From: Ridgeia piscesae
Lineage: Eukaryota > Annelida > Polychaeta > Sabellida > Siboglinidae
Direction: 5' to 3'
Assembly: GCA_025642075.2 (NCBI GenBank)
Contig: JAODUO010001084.1
Span: 1-64,000 of the forward strand
Length of the DNA stretch: 64,000 nt
In this document: positions 37,939-51,800 of the stretch, piece by piece
How positions within the stretch are numbered: position 1 is the stretch's first letter
How the letters are laid out: each line of letters opens with the position of its first letter
Program-made: the position numbers and the translations under genes
The notes under the pieces: generated by a model
The model's input: the letters and a program-made list of their open reading frames with translations, nothing else
Told to the model about the DNA's origin: nothing
The model's database searches: none

Positions 37939-38648
37939 ACGTGTCCCAGTAGTTGTAGATGCTGTCCAGGTTGTGGACATTCACCGGTGGTAAAGGCTGA
38001 TGGTAGCTTATCTGTAATCATCAGTGCTCAGAGATAGTAACGATAACTTACTAGTTGCAGCTCTGAAGCAGAAAAGCCTGTTGTGCTAGTATCATAAATT
38101 GCTCAACATTTTGTCAAGTTTCGTGCAGCATTGTGTAATGCTTGCTACAGTGTATCCTGGTGGAGAATATTGTACTGGATGCTGTACTCTCCGTGTAGCA
38201 GTATCCTTTTGTTTAGCTGCTGGAAATGATTCATGAATGTTAGTTTTGTAAAGGTTCAGCGAGTTATTTCATCCAACATAATCATGAACGAGTGTGTGTT
38301 CTCGGCACCATGTTTTTCTCAGTGCACTCCGATTCCAAATCTTCTAAGCACTATAATGTCATGATTATTTTGTATCTAAGCTCAAAGCTTTCATTGTATG
38401 TAATGTACCTGTGCTCTCAAGGTGTGCATACTGCCAAAACATTAATTATGGTTAAGCATTGAAAACAGGTTATTGTACTGGTTATGTGCTGATATCCTGT
38501 TATCCTACGTATTATCTTCTGGTAGACTGTGAAATTGGAGATGCCCATTCAGCACAAACTGCTCTGATCTGTCGTGACTTGCCATGATAAAACCTAAAAA
38601 TAATATGACTGATTAATTTGATCATGTGACATGTACAAATCATGGCCA

Positions 38649-38654
38649 AATAAA
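38649..38654 (+). terminator. SOD2: SOD2 polyadenylation signal
   Basis: AATAAA about 710 bases after the SOD2 stop, followed by TTGTATTCCTGTTGTTT, a GT/T-rich downstream element. It is the first perfect hexamer I find after the stop codon. Confidence 0.6.
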
Positions 38655-38679
38655 GTTGTATTCCTGTTGTTTAAATGAC

Positions 38680-40644
38680 ATTGTAATTGATGTGCGGTGT
38701 GCGTGCGTGAGTGCGTGAGTGGATGTGTGTGGTGCACAAATGTATGGCTGTTAGCTTTCTACAAATATGCGATAGACCCTCATTATATAGTTTGAACAGT
38801 CATAACTCCATTCCCCCAAAATAATACAGCTGTACTATCTAAATATCGTCTCAACCATTGTCACATCATAATATAAATTTTTATACAATGCTATTGTGAG
38901 CAATGGCCATATTGGGCATGAACAAATCAGACTAAAACCTTAAGACACATCAAGATGAAATGGGACATCCTCCTTTTCAAAATCATAGTTTATGCCTCTG
39001 AAAGATTTGCTGGATTTGGAGTATAATCCCGAACAGCTAGTCAACTTCAGATACCATGCCAGCCAAATATGAAAACTTAGTAATTTCTGTGTTTCTAATT
39101 CAACCATATTCCAAAACACTGAATATCTGTAGTGTTAAGAGTTGAACCTTGCTCTGTTACAGCCACCTCAAAATTAGGGTTCCAACGGACAGTCCCAAAT
39201 CATTTTTGTAAAAGTATACAAAATTAGTATTCGTCATGCAGTCACCTCCCTTTTCAGGTCACTAATTTTGTTTAAAAATTTTGATTTGTTGAGTTATCAA
39301 CATTGTTGTAGATTTCAACAACATTACAACAAATACCAACATTTTAGATGTAAACAATGATACTGAACACATACAATGCAATGAATGTATAATATTATAT
39401 CATAGATGTATGTATTATAGAAGCTTTTAAAAATGAACATCTTCAAGGTGTACACACCATTTTTATGAAGTGTGACAATATGCAGTTTCCACAAATAACA
39501 TGTTGTATTATATGGATGGCCCCCAAGGCTGCAAATCGATGAATAGAAGATATATACTAAATAAAACCAAGTAACCACTAAAAACATTAATTAAAATAAA
39601 AGGGACATCAACTGGCAACATTATCGTATCAACAAGACTGATTTGTCACATATTCATTTTATTTTTAAAATGTTGCATGTCAAAATAGCAGATTATTCCT
39701 GTAAAAGAATATTCACTTCATCATCTCTGTTTGTGTTCAATTTCCACAGCCAATCTTTTCCATGATTTTAGCAAGATTTTGTATGATTCAAACATTTTAA
39801 ATAGCTACACACTCTTAAGACAACAATTTAACAGAAATGGCAGTGTCAATTTTCATAAAAACCATGGTGTTTTACTATAAAAAACAAAGAAATAATCTTG
39901 AAACCATAATATAAATTACAATATCCATGTCAGGACACATGACATGGCTTCAAACCAGGTTCATGACCACACAGGGATGTTTTGAACCAGTAATGAAAAG
40001 ATATCTGCTGAAATAACAATATCAGTTAACAAAAACATTCAATATTTTGTGATGAAATATATTGTATACACAGTTTTTACTCAGGTAAGACATATTTCCT
40101 TATCAGCCACAACATCAATCCTAGTCACAGTTTAGTAAAAAGAATTTTGAGTTCATACCCACAACAAAAACATACTTGTCGGCCTGATTATGGGACAATC
40201 AAAGAATCCATCCAGGAATGTGTGGTTAGCCTCGCTAACCATACATAGGGGTTACCACTAGAATCTTATGTATCATTTCTGTTTAATGAAGATGAGAAAG
40301 GATAGTTTAAAATAACACAAAGAATCATTAACTCCACCATTCTGGTTTACAAAATGTTTATATATGTTTTAAAGGTGTTTTGAAACAAATGTTTATGCAC
40401 CCTTTGCAATGAACATCGCACAAACTCCTAGGGTTGACCCAGAAGTATTCAGACACATGATACAAGAATGCTGTTTGGAAAATGATCAGATGGATGAAAT
40501 CCAGACTACATTAATGTTTGTCTTTGTACACAATATATCCATCTAAGGTCTGAGGTAGCTACACTGTGAACTTTGCATCAATTCCTCATTTCGTCCTCCT
40601 ATTTTATAGTTTGCATATACAGGTTGATTTCTGTCCAGCTGACA
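38680..40644. other. Convergent SOD2-PNLDC1 intergenic region
   Basis: No gene seen. It should include the PNLDC1 3' UTR on the minus strand; a minus-strand AATAAA lies at about 39663-39658, which would make a 1-kb UTR. Confidence 0.5.
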
Positions 40645-43600
40645 TCAGATGGCTTGTGTTGTGCCTTGCATTGCCTGGTAGATCGTAGCTGCACACAACG
40701 ACCCACATATTAACACTCCACTCCTGAAAATAGACACAAGGCACTCAGTTATGCTGTGATGATGACGGTGTCACAGAGGGAAATATGTCACCAACAATAA
40801 ATTTGTCTGGCACAAGACAAAGTACAAAATAAATGTATCATAGCAAGTTTCTAGTCCTTTATATAAACAAAGAAAATAACAACAGTGTTTAACACATGTG
40901 TACAAGAACATGTTTTCTTCATTAAGAAAGATTTCTATTGTTGATTTAAGTTTAATTCTAGTTTTTAAAATGTTCTGCCATGAGTACTGGTCAAAACTTT
41001 AATGAGATGAACAATCTTAATTTTGGCTGCTGCATAGGCTTATTTTTGTAGTTACCTTGATGAGCGACAGATAACATTATTTATCAGACAACATATTAAA
41101 AATATATACAGACATTTGATATTTTGCCAATTAGAAATCAACAACATTTGAATTTAAGAAAGAGCACTTACTATACTGCCTTTCTAAAACAATTGTCAAA
41201 TGCATGGCAGGCTCCAGATCAAAATGCTATCATAAAAAATACTTTGGTACAATTAAATGTTCTTAATTAAAATTGTACTTGTATTGTAGCAAAATATTTG
41301 CACTTCATTACATGTCCCCCCCCACCCGAATCACCTACCACAGGAGGATACGAGTGACTGGTGAGTGCGTCCACATGTTGTACCGACTCACTCGAATCAC
41401 TGGATGTCTTTTGAAAGCCTTCAGCAAGTCCTTGGCACTGCAATGTATGTATGTAGTCCTGTCACACTTGTTCAGTTACTTACGTGTAGTAGTAGCTAAA
41501 TGACTTACCAAGTAAGTGTAACAGTAGTAGCTAAATGACTTACCAAGTAAGTGTAACAGTAGTAGCTAAATGTCTCACCAAGTAAGTGTAACAGTGGTAG
41601 CTGAATGTCTCACTAAGTAAGTGTAACAGTAGTAGCTAAATGTCTCACTAAGTAAGTGTAACAGTAGTAGCTAAATGTCTCACTAAGTAAGTGTAACAGT
41701 AGTAGCTAAATGTCTCACTAAGTAAGTGTAACAGTAGTAGCTAAATGTCTCACTAAGTAAGTGTAACAGTAGTAGCTAAATGTCTCACTAAGTAAGAGTA
41801 ACAGTAGTAGCTAAATGTCTCACTAAGTAAGAGTAACAGTAGTAGCTAAATGTCTCACTAAGTAAGTGTAACAGTAGTAGCTAAATGTCTCACTAAGTAA
41901 GTGTAACAGTAGTAGCTAAATGTCTCACTAAGTAAGTGTAACAGTAGTAGCTAAATGTTAAGTATGTAACAGTAGTGCTAAATGTCTCACTAAGTAAGTG
42001 TAACAGTAGTAGCTAAATGTCTCACTAAGTAAGTGTAACATTAGTAGCTAAATGTCTCACTAAGTAAGAGTAACAGTAGTAGCTAAATGTCTCACCAAGA
42101 GTAACAGTAGTAGCTAAATGTCTCTCTAAGTAAGAGTAACAGTAGTAGCTAAATGTCTCACCAAGTAAGAGTAACAGTAGTAGCTAAATGTCTCACCAAG
42201 AGTGACAGTAGTAGCTAAATGTCTCACCAAGAGTAACAGTAGTAGCTAAACAACTCGCTAAGTATGTACAACAGTAGTACCTAAGTGATTCACTCACTGT
42301 AAGTATAACAGTAGTAGCTAAGTGACTCACTAGAAAAATGACGCAGAATGAGTTGATAGTTAATGCAGTTAAAAAAGTTAATGCAGTTAAACTGAAACAT
42401 CCATATCTAGTTTATAGATATAACAATTAAGTTTAATGTCTTAATGCATTTATTTTTTATTTTGCATGTCTCATTATAATTAAGCATGTAAGTGCACATG
42501 AATATGTCAGCTTCAGTATGTACGTTTGATTATAATCTTTTCTATGACCTGTTCATGTATAACCACCTAAATGACTTTGTAAACATTCTACTACTATAAT
42601 TAGTATTCGAGGTGGCTTTTGCGTCCTATTGTACATACACATAATATGCATTTTTGCTTATTGTCCTAGTATATTTCATTTCATGTAAAGTAGACAGATC
42701 TAAATAAATGTATACATGAAACAATTTAGTTTTGGCCAACTTAGCTACTGTAAATCATCTCAATACATTTAAAAAAAATGCTTTAACACAATCAACAAGC
42801 CATTGTAATCATTTCAAAATATTCTCAAATAAAAAATGCTTTAATTTTTTCTCATAAATAATTACCCTGTCTGACTGCACTATAATTACTTGAGATAGTT
42901 AAGTCATAGTTAAGTCAGCCACTGGAACATAAGTTTTATCGGGAATTACTCTCTTTTCCGTTAGACAGCTGACAGTAGTCGTTGGAAAATGGAGAAGTTG
43001 CCTACCACCGATGGTTGCTGACAGCAACAACAGCCTGACATTGACCATTCTGCATCCGGATGTCCACAGAACCATAGGATGAAAACAAACCGCTTAACTG
43101 AAAAAAAAATATTTAAAGCTTAGGTACTAATAATTAACTAGCAATTAAATCTGCTATATAACCAAATAATAAATGCAACTCAATGTAATTCTTAATCCAA
43201 CAGATTAATTACTCAATAATAAATTCATGCTCTACATTATCAACAATACAAAATGGAGACATTCTGCTGATATGATTAAACAGGAATTTCAAACAGTACA
43301 TTTATCAACATCTGTTCATATCATGTAACCATATCCCAAAATTATTTAGTATAATTTTAAATGCCTGCTTTTCCATGTTTAGCTGGTCATAATCATATAT
43401 TAGATGTCACATGACCTACAAGTTATGTAAACATTATGCCAACATTACCAATGGCGTAAGTAATTATATAAATAATGGTCACTTTCTGACAAATAAATTG
43501 GAACTTCCGTGTAGAAAAAAGCATTTCAACTGAATGGAAATGAAAGTATATTCACTTTCAGTAAACCTGCCTTGGCTAACCATAATATTTTGGAAATATG

Positions 43601-45641
43601 GTATATTACCATACATTATGCAATTTGTAATATGTCACAACATTTCTGGCAACAGCAGTCTTGTTTGTCCAAATAATTATGAACATGTATTATCAATATT
43701 TCTAAACTAAAATGATGTAACAATGAATATGTATGTACATTACATTATATAACAAATTATCCTCCAGGAAATGTTATCATTTTACCTGCAATGATGCAAG
43801 ATTCTGTTTTCCTTTCCTACTCTGTACAAACAGCCACTGTGGTCTCATCGTCTCTGGATCTGCACCGTCCATTTTCTGTCACAAAAACATGGATTGTTTA
43901 GTTGGTGACATAACATTACTTGCTGTCCTGTTCCCTATCCGCCATGATTATTGTCTTACAAAATGTTACCACGTTTCTGAAGTAACAAGTCTGTGACATA
44001 TGTTTTATAACAGTTAAACAGAGACTTACCTGCGACAGGTGTACACTGTGTTATCTATCCTCATCATCTAACATGATATGACTGAAGTAGTTGGTTATTA
44101 ATTCACTTAACATGATGATAAGAAACAACTTCTTGCTTTCAACGAATCCACTGGTTGTAAAATATTATCAACTAACTCTTTATTACAGAACTATTATCAA
44201 GGATCTCCTCTTGCCAAATGTTTCCTGTGACCTGTTGTTGTAAATTGTGCTTTCAAAGTGACCACTACAGCACCCAACTCCTACACCAAGTCAAGGCGTT
44301 AGAAATACATGTGTTTCAGTTGTCACTGTTTCTTACAAATGTGGCAATTAACTTTTGTAATAAGTCTAATTTACTCAGAATGTCTCCCCAATTAAATAAA
44401 ACTCATAAAAACACCAGGTCATTGAATCTTAGGTAACCTCCCAAACCGTACAATTAAATTAAATCAAAAATTAACCTTAATTCAGTTATCAATTAAATTA
44501 CAATTTACTCTGAACCCGTTTTCAACTAATGTTAAATTAACATCCAAAAACTATCAGGTCAATTAAATAAATTTTCCAATTTTTTTCAGTTTCATTAAAT
44601 GAACAATTAACCTTCATTAAATTAGCAATAGATTTAATTTAAATTCAAGTAAGTTATCAATTAATTTCAATTACATTTTTCCCATATTGAACTATGCTAC
44701 GGAACAAGCACTGTGCTGCCGTGGCCAAGCTCAGAAACTGAGCTGGGTCATGTGACTTGCAAACATGAAGATTACTGCTAACAATTCCCAAGCAAGAAAA
44801 CAACACAAAGAACTGTTGTGGAAGGATTCATTCCCTGTTCACACTGCTCCCTTGGAATTTATCCGTGTTGGATTATGTGTAGAAAAACATCAGACACTTT
44901 ACTGCACCACAGTGGCCACACCTGGGATATGAAATAGAAATCTTAAGTTAACTGAATTAATAAATTAGCAAATGAAAAATTAACTTGTTACTAAGCAATT
45001 TTTCTAAATAAAAAATTAGTAATAATGAAATAATAAATAAAAAAAAAAATTTTTAAATATAAATTAAATAAATCAGGCTACTTACCACGTGGTCAACGGA
45101 TGCACGGATGACGTTGACACAGTTCCGGAACTGTCTCAGAGCCATCAGATACTCATGGAAGAACATCAGCCGCGAGTCAACTGACCTGACAACAACAACT
45201 AAATGATGTTTGATCATGAGACAAAGATGATATCTATTAATTTATTCTTCGGTTTGTTGTGACATTTGTGTCTTACAACCATCCTATCTCTAACAATGAT
45301 GTTACAAAGATATTAATTTTTAGGTAGCAACATTTCAAGAGACACAACATGCTATACAACTGCAACAAATTGGATGAAAAACTTTCAAAATATCTGACAA
45401 TATGATTACAACTAAATAGACAGAATTGCACATACTGTTTTCTAAAGATTGCAGTTAAAGAGGAGTGTGATTATTAATTTAACAAAAATAAGAGCAAAAT
45501 AGTAAGGCATGGATGGATTGAAAATGACATGACTTACTTGACATCTCTACATGTCCATATATGGGCAAGTCGAACAAAGACTGTAAAGAGAGCAAGTTGG
45601 TTAGTGAAGTGTATTATTAAAACACACTTTCTCTGTCAGCA

Positions 45642-45705
<64 letters not shown>

Positions 45706-45837
45706 GTGTGGTCGGTGTGTCGGTCGGTCGGTCAGTGCTATGTGAATCGATTCATTTTTTACGGTGGTGGTCGGTTGGTACGGCTTTCGTCGAGTCGAGT
45801 CTGAACATGCGTCGTCGTCGTCGGTCTGTCGTCGTCT

Positions 45838-45873
<36 letters not shown>

Positions 45874-48800
45874 TGTCGTCGGTCGGTCGGTCGGTCGGTC
45901 GGTCGGTCGGTCGGTCGGTCGGTCGGTCGGTCGGTCGGTCGGTCGGTCGGTCGGTCGGTCGGTCGGTCTGTGTGCATCTGCGCATGTGTGCATATTTGTT
46001 TGTAAGTTGTTTATGTTTGTATGTGCATATGTGTGTGGTGTACATGTTTGTGCATGTATGTTCATCTGCGTCTGTCTGTGTAACATCTGAGTGTCTCAAC
46101 ATCTGTCTGGTTGGTCTAGATGACTGCAGCAGTCTGTCAAATAATGTGCAAAAGTATTTAATACATAATCAACCACAAATCTTTTATGTCAACATTAAGC
46201 CACACTATTTTTATTAATTCCTATTTCCACTGACAAACTGTAAACATATTTATAACCAATTTCATACTATGACAAACTATGGTAAAACATTAAGCCACTC
46301 TTACCATATCCACACATGTAGGCGTCGTAGCCAGCCTCGTGGGGCTTGTGTGTCTTGGCTGGTGGAAAGAAATATACGTCGTCAACAGAAATGTGTCGAG
46401 ACAGAAGTTGTGACCATACATGGGTTGAGGCAGACATAGGCTTTCCCAAACTACATCATTTGTCTGGTCACATGACTACAGTCACATGATCATGATTCAG
46501 TAGCTAGCCCAGAAGCCCAGAGAGATCAAGCTGGACTGTCCCATTGGCCAAAGTTTTAACATAATAATGTTTATACATTTTAATAAATGTTTTTTTTCTG
46601 TGATGAAATAACTACCATGTGGGCTGAACAATCAACCTAGATCAATTACTATTACGCCGGTAGTAAAATATAATGGCATATCACAAATATACATTTAGCT
46701 AGATTTTTATTTTGAAAATATGAATACAATAATAATAAAGCTTTAGTTGCTATTTTCAACATGCAAGTACATTTCATGTCAAATAGGCAAGTGTTCTAGC
46801 ATTTGAGTCACACGTGGTTACATAAAATCAAAGGAAATATGACAAACAAATATTTGATGTTGTTTAAAATGGCAGAAATTAAAACTATTATTTTGGTCTA
46901 ATAAATAATATATTTTAGATGTCCTATCATTTATCTATTTTAAAATAATTATATTAAACAAATAACTAAATCTAAATTACTCAAATGTCCTTTAAAATGA
47001 AAAATTATCTATAGAAAAATTATTATGTTAAGCTAATAAATAAATAAATAGTATGTCTAAAATGTCATTTAAAAATTTATATTGAAAATTATTATATTAA
47101 ATTAAGATTTCACAATAAAAGAAGTAAGAAAGAAATTGTAATGCAAATTGGCTTAACATGAGCTGTGGTGAAAAGTTGGATGAGATGGGCAGGTTACATG
47201 GAAATTATGAAAGTAGGAAAATTGGTAGCCTCGATTACCCAGGCTCTGTGAGGTGACAGTACTTTTTAGCGTCTCACATCCGTCTGGGGAATTAATGCTC
47301 TGCCGATGTTACCACCAGGGCGCCCTTACCCCAGAAAAGGGTAGAGATGCTGATTGGCTCTCAGGCCAACAATGATATAAAAACTAAAATAAGAATATAT
47401 TTTATAAGGTAATACTACGCTATTAAAAGTATTCAATATTAAGCTTACGTCCATACAAAATAAACAGAAACAAATTCAGTGTTTTATAGAGCAGGAATTA
47501 TGGCAGGAATAGCCTCGATTACCCAGGCTCTGTAAGGTGGCAGCACTTTTTATCCCCTCACTCGTATAGCATTCTAAAGCCAGCTAAGTCACCAGACCAT
47601 CTACTCTGCTATGTTATGCAGCCAAGCGAGACTAGAAAATTGGCAAAAGTAGCAGAAACACAAACACACCAAGGTCACAGAAGACGAGGAAGGTCGACGA
47701 TATGGAGAGAGGCGGTGATGGAACTGAACTGTCGAATGCAGTGGTATTTGAACTGACCCTAGCCCCGGAAGAACAAGGAACAGGGAGAACCCAGGGACAC
47801 ACAACTCCATGACGTAGTAGACAACTTACCGTAGCTGGAGCTCTGGTCTGTGAGGATCATATGTGGAGACAACAAACAGTAGAACCTGCCCTTCCTGCTG
47901 GAAACACAAAGATATTCATACTCTCTCTCTGTCACAATGTTGACATCCAATATCAGACAAAGTTACTTTAATTTGGCCTCAGCCTTACACAGATGAAAGT
48001 TTTTTAACACTGATATGATGATATCAATCGATTATAAAATATTAAATATAAAATATTGATGCCCGAAGCCCAGCAAAACAGCCTTTAACCTCAAAATGTA
48101 TTACATGTTTTTTAGTCAGACACCCATTCCCACGGTAACATACAAAATGTCTGTCATTATGAACATATTATAAGCAAGTTGCTTATATTTGTGGGGATAT
48201 TTTGTTGGTAAAGAAGACATGTTTATGAGAGATGGCCTCCATCTAAGCGGAAAGGGCGCAGCAGTGTTCTCCGAGAACCTTCTTCGATCGATGAATAATG
48301 GAACAGGTTGCAACTTTTTAAACTAGTTTCGCAGGGGGGATACACAGAGAAGCCAAATACTAGAGGCATAGATAAAGATAGCAAAAAAACATCAGCAAAG
48401 AACAGCCGGGAAAAGCCCTGGAATTTTGGGTTAAAAATGTGTTTTTTTAAAGGGGGTAGTAAACAAAGAAATGAACTAAACTTTTGGTAGAAGATATTGA
48501 CCCTCACATAATAGGTATAACTGAATCTTGGGCCACACCCATATATCAGATCCCGAATTAGGAATGACAGGGTATGTAATGTTTAGGAAAGATAGATTGG
48601 AAGAAGGGGAGGGGGTTATTTTATATATTAAAGAATCCATCCAAGTTTATGAAATAAAATTAAAAAAAGAAGCAGAAGGGAAGAAGCTGTCTGGTGTAAC
48701 ATAGTTACAGGAAGTCAACATTAACTGTTGGGTTATTTATCGAGTCCAAACATGATGGAAGAAATGAAAAAATAAAAACGAAAAGAAGTAGAAAACGGCT

Positions 48801-51800
48801 GTATTTTTAGGGGATTTTAACCATGGGCATATAAGGGACATCTCTACAGAGTCCCGGAGAGAGGATCAAGAGTTTTTAAATTTAGTACAAGATATTTTCC
48901 CTTTTCCCAACATGTGTTAGAAGAAACCCCGGCAGAACGTGTTAGACATATATTGAGCTCAAAAAGGGAATTTGTTGAAATGTCAAATATGTGAGCCACT
49001 GGGGTGATGATCACAACCAGATACATTTTATCAAAAGAAAAGGGGAGAACGGAAAAAAAAATAAGGTACGGGAAAAAAATTTTTCACAAAAATAAAAGGA
49101 CATGAGGGAATATTTAGCAAAGACAGACTGGAATAACACACTGAAGAATAAGACAGCAACAAAGCTGGAATATTTTAAAGAGTGAAATTACTGCCGTTAA
49201 AAATTTGTCCCCTTAAAAAAAAGGGAAAGGTCAAAGAAGCATTTACAAAAGCCATTAGAAAAATCAAGTACAAGCAAATGATGTGGAAGAATATAACATA
49301 CGGAAGGGGAAGAAGACTATAGATTTATAAAGAAGCATTTAATCAAGCTACAGTAAAATTAGAAATTCAAAGAGAAGCTACGAACAAAAAAGCTTTTAAT
49401 AAAAAACATGAAGCAAGATTTTTTTGCGTTGTTAAGTAAACAGAAATTTGGATAAGGTGGGTCCTCTAGAAGGTAGTGATGGAAACATAATAACAGGGGA
49501 TTTTTAATGGCAGAAAATAAATAACTTTGTTGGTTTTTAAAGGGAAGATATTAGTATATTACCAGTACTTGAGACTAAGTTCAAAGGGGAGAGAGTTTGA
49601 CTATTTAGGACAACTAATTGAAACCCCAACAATGGTAGCTATGAAAATAAGAGATATGAAGGATAATAAATCACCTGGGGGGATTTCCTCCCTTTTTTTA
49701 AAATTGTAAAAAAATGATACCCTTAACATGTTCAATTTTATTAGAGGAGGGAATGTTCCGTTAGAAGGGAAAGAAGCAAACATTATACCATTTTTAAAAA
49801 GGTTGAGAAAAAAGTGAGAACTGCCCAGTGATTTAACATCGGGATTTGCAAACTATTAGAAAGACTAATTAAAGATACCTGGTTGATTTTCTTGTTAAAA
49901 ATAAATTGATAAACCCATCTCAACATGGGTTTTTAAAAGCGAGGTCATGCTTAACAAATATTTTAAAAGTGGGGCAAAGGGATCACCAGTAGATATAATC
50001 TACTTAGTTTTTCCAAAAGTGCCACACCAAAGATTTTTAAATAAAGGCCCATGGCATGGAAATGGATAACTTAAAAAATGGCTTATTGATAGAAGACAAA
50101 GAGTAGTAGTTGATGGGGAGGTTTCAAACTGGAAAGCGGTTTTGAGTGGAGTACCGCGGGGATCAGTACTGGGACCTATTTTATTTTTAAATAATATCAA
50201 TGATTTGGATGATGACATAACAAGCAAGGTGTTGAAGTTTCGAGACACAAAAGTGTTTAGGAAAATTAAAAGTGATGCAGAAGACAGCATTTAAAGATGA
50301 TCTTAATAAGTTGATAGAATGGTTGAGAAGGGCAAATGCTTTTTAAATTTTTGGGAAAAGTGAAAGTGCCTTCCACGGGAAGGGGAATGGTGAAATTAAA
50401 AGGGGGATATGTTAAATACTACCTTAAAGGAAAAAGGGTTAGGGTTAATATTAGTGCTGACATGAAGGTATCAGAGCAGTGTGGAATTGCAGCGCAAAGG
50501 CCCAAACTTGGGTTAAATTTGGGAAATATATGTACAAAAAAAAGAACTAATAATACCGCTGTATAAAACAATGAGGTCCAGTTTTGTTAAAAAGAGGAGG
50601 CCCTTGCGGGATATTTTTGGGGGTGAAAAGAAAGGAGAGAACCAAAATGATACCCAAAAAGGGAAAATTAGTTATGAAATGCGTCTAAAAGAATGTGGTT
50701 TAACAACACTAGAAACCAGAAGATTGGGGGAGATCAGATTGAGGTGTTTAAAATATTGAATGGATATGAAAATATTGACAGAAATATTTTTTTTACAGTC
50801 AAGGAAGAGAAAGGACTAGAGGACATGGAGCTACATTAGCAAAGAAGGTGAGATAGATATTAGAAAATTTTCATTTTCACAAAGAACAGTAAACGAATGG
50901 AACAGATTATCAGCTGATTGTGTAGGTGCTAGTAGTGTTAATATATTTAAAAATAAAATCGACATATACCTAAGACGGGCGGGGTATACTTAGATAAATA
51001 GGTTGGACTCTCGATAAGCCAAATGGCTTCCTAGTCCACCTGCCATCTAGAGTTGAATCTCTAGGTGGCAATCTTGTTAAATCTTGTTAAATCTTGTTAA
51101 AGTTTTGAAACACTGACCAGTTTCCTGCGATTCTTTGGTGAAAATCTACATAATTATAAAACTTAAAAAATGGTGGTCAGCATACAAGCATTCACCTGAG
51201 GCTCACCAAAATAACATAGACTCTATTGTTGGGTGATGACATGACACCAGTCCCCCCTGGACCCACCTATGTATTTGTAATGTTTTCTAGGTATTTCACA
51301 ACTGTCGTCTTACCAAAGAAAATCATAGTTCTATGATGACGATGAAGCTACTTACCTGTCGAGTGCTGCGTACAAGGTGGCCAGTCCTGTCGTCTCAAAC
51401 AGACCAGAGCTGCCCAGTGGCTATAAATAAAGGTCCAAAATGTCATCAACTGAGTGACAGGCTCATGCACGATGGTGACAGGAAGCATTAATTGAAAACC
51501 ACCAGGACAGATGGGACAATATCATATTCCACCATGTCGAACCTTGGGTGGGTTCGTTCAATCTATACTATATATTGCTATTTGTTACTCAGCTCTAAGT
51601 CTAAATATCTGGATATAGAGAGTTTTGTGCTGAATGGTTCCCAGTGAAGAAATGACAGGTTCCACTGAACATGTCTGCCAGGGAGTTGCATTACATAAGA
51701 ATTAACCTTAACCTTTAACTTTACAACTACGACAAATTCTCTCCAATTTAAGTGATATGCAAACAACAGTCTTACAAAATTGCATCGTATTTACAGAAAT

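Noticed and set aside
43006..43097. PNLDC1 ending at the TAG in HRW-stop
   Set aside because: The TAG lies inside a GTAGGC donor; splicing there continues into exons that match the family C-terminus and tail anchor.
45601..46217. Pro-Thr-Asp-Arg and Ser-Val-Gly-Arg repeat proteins
   Set aside because: Frames through GGTC and GTC microsatellites inside a PNLDC1 intron, open on both strands only because of the repeat.
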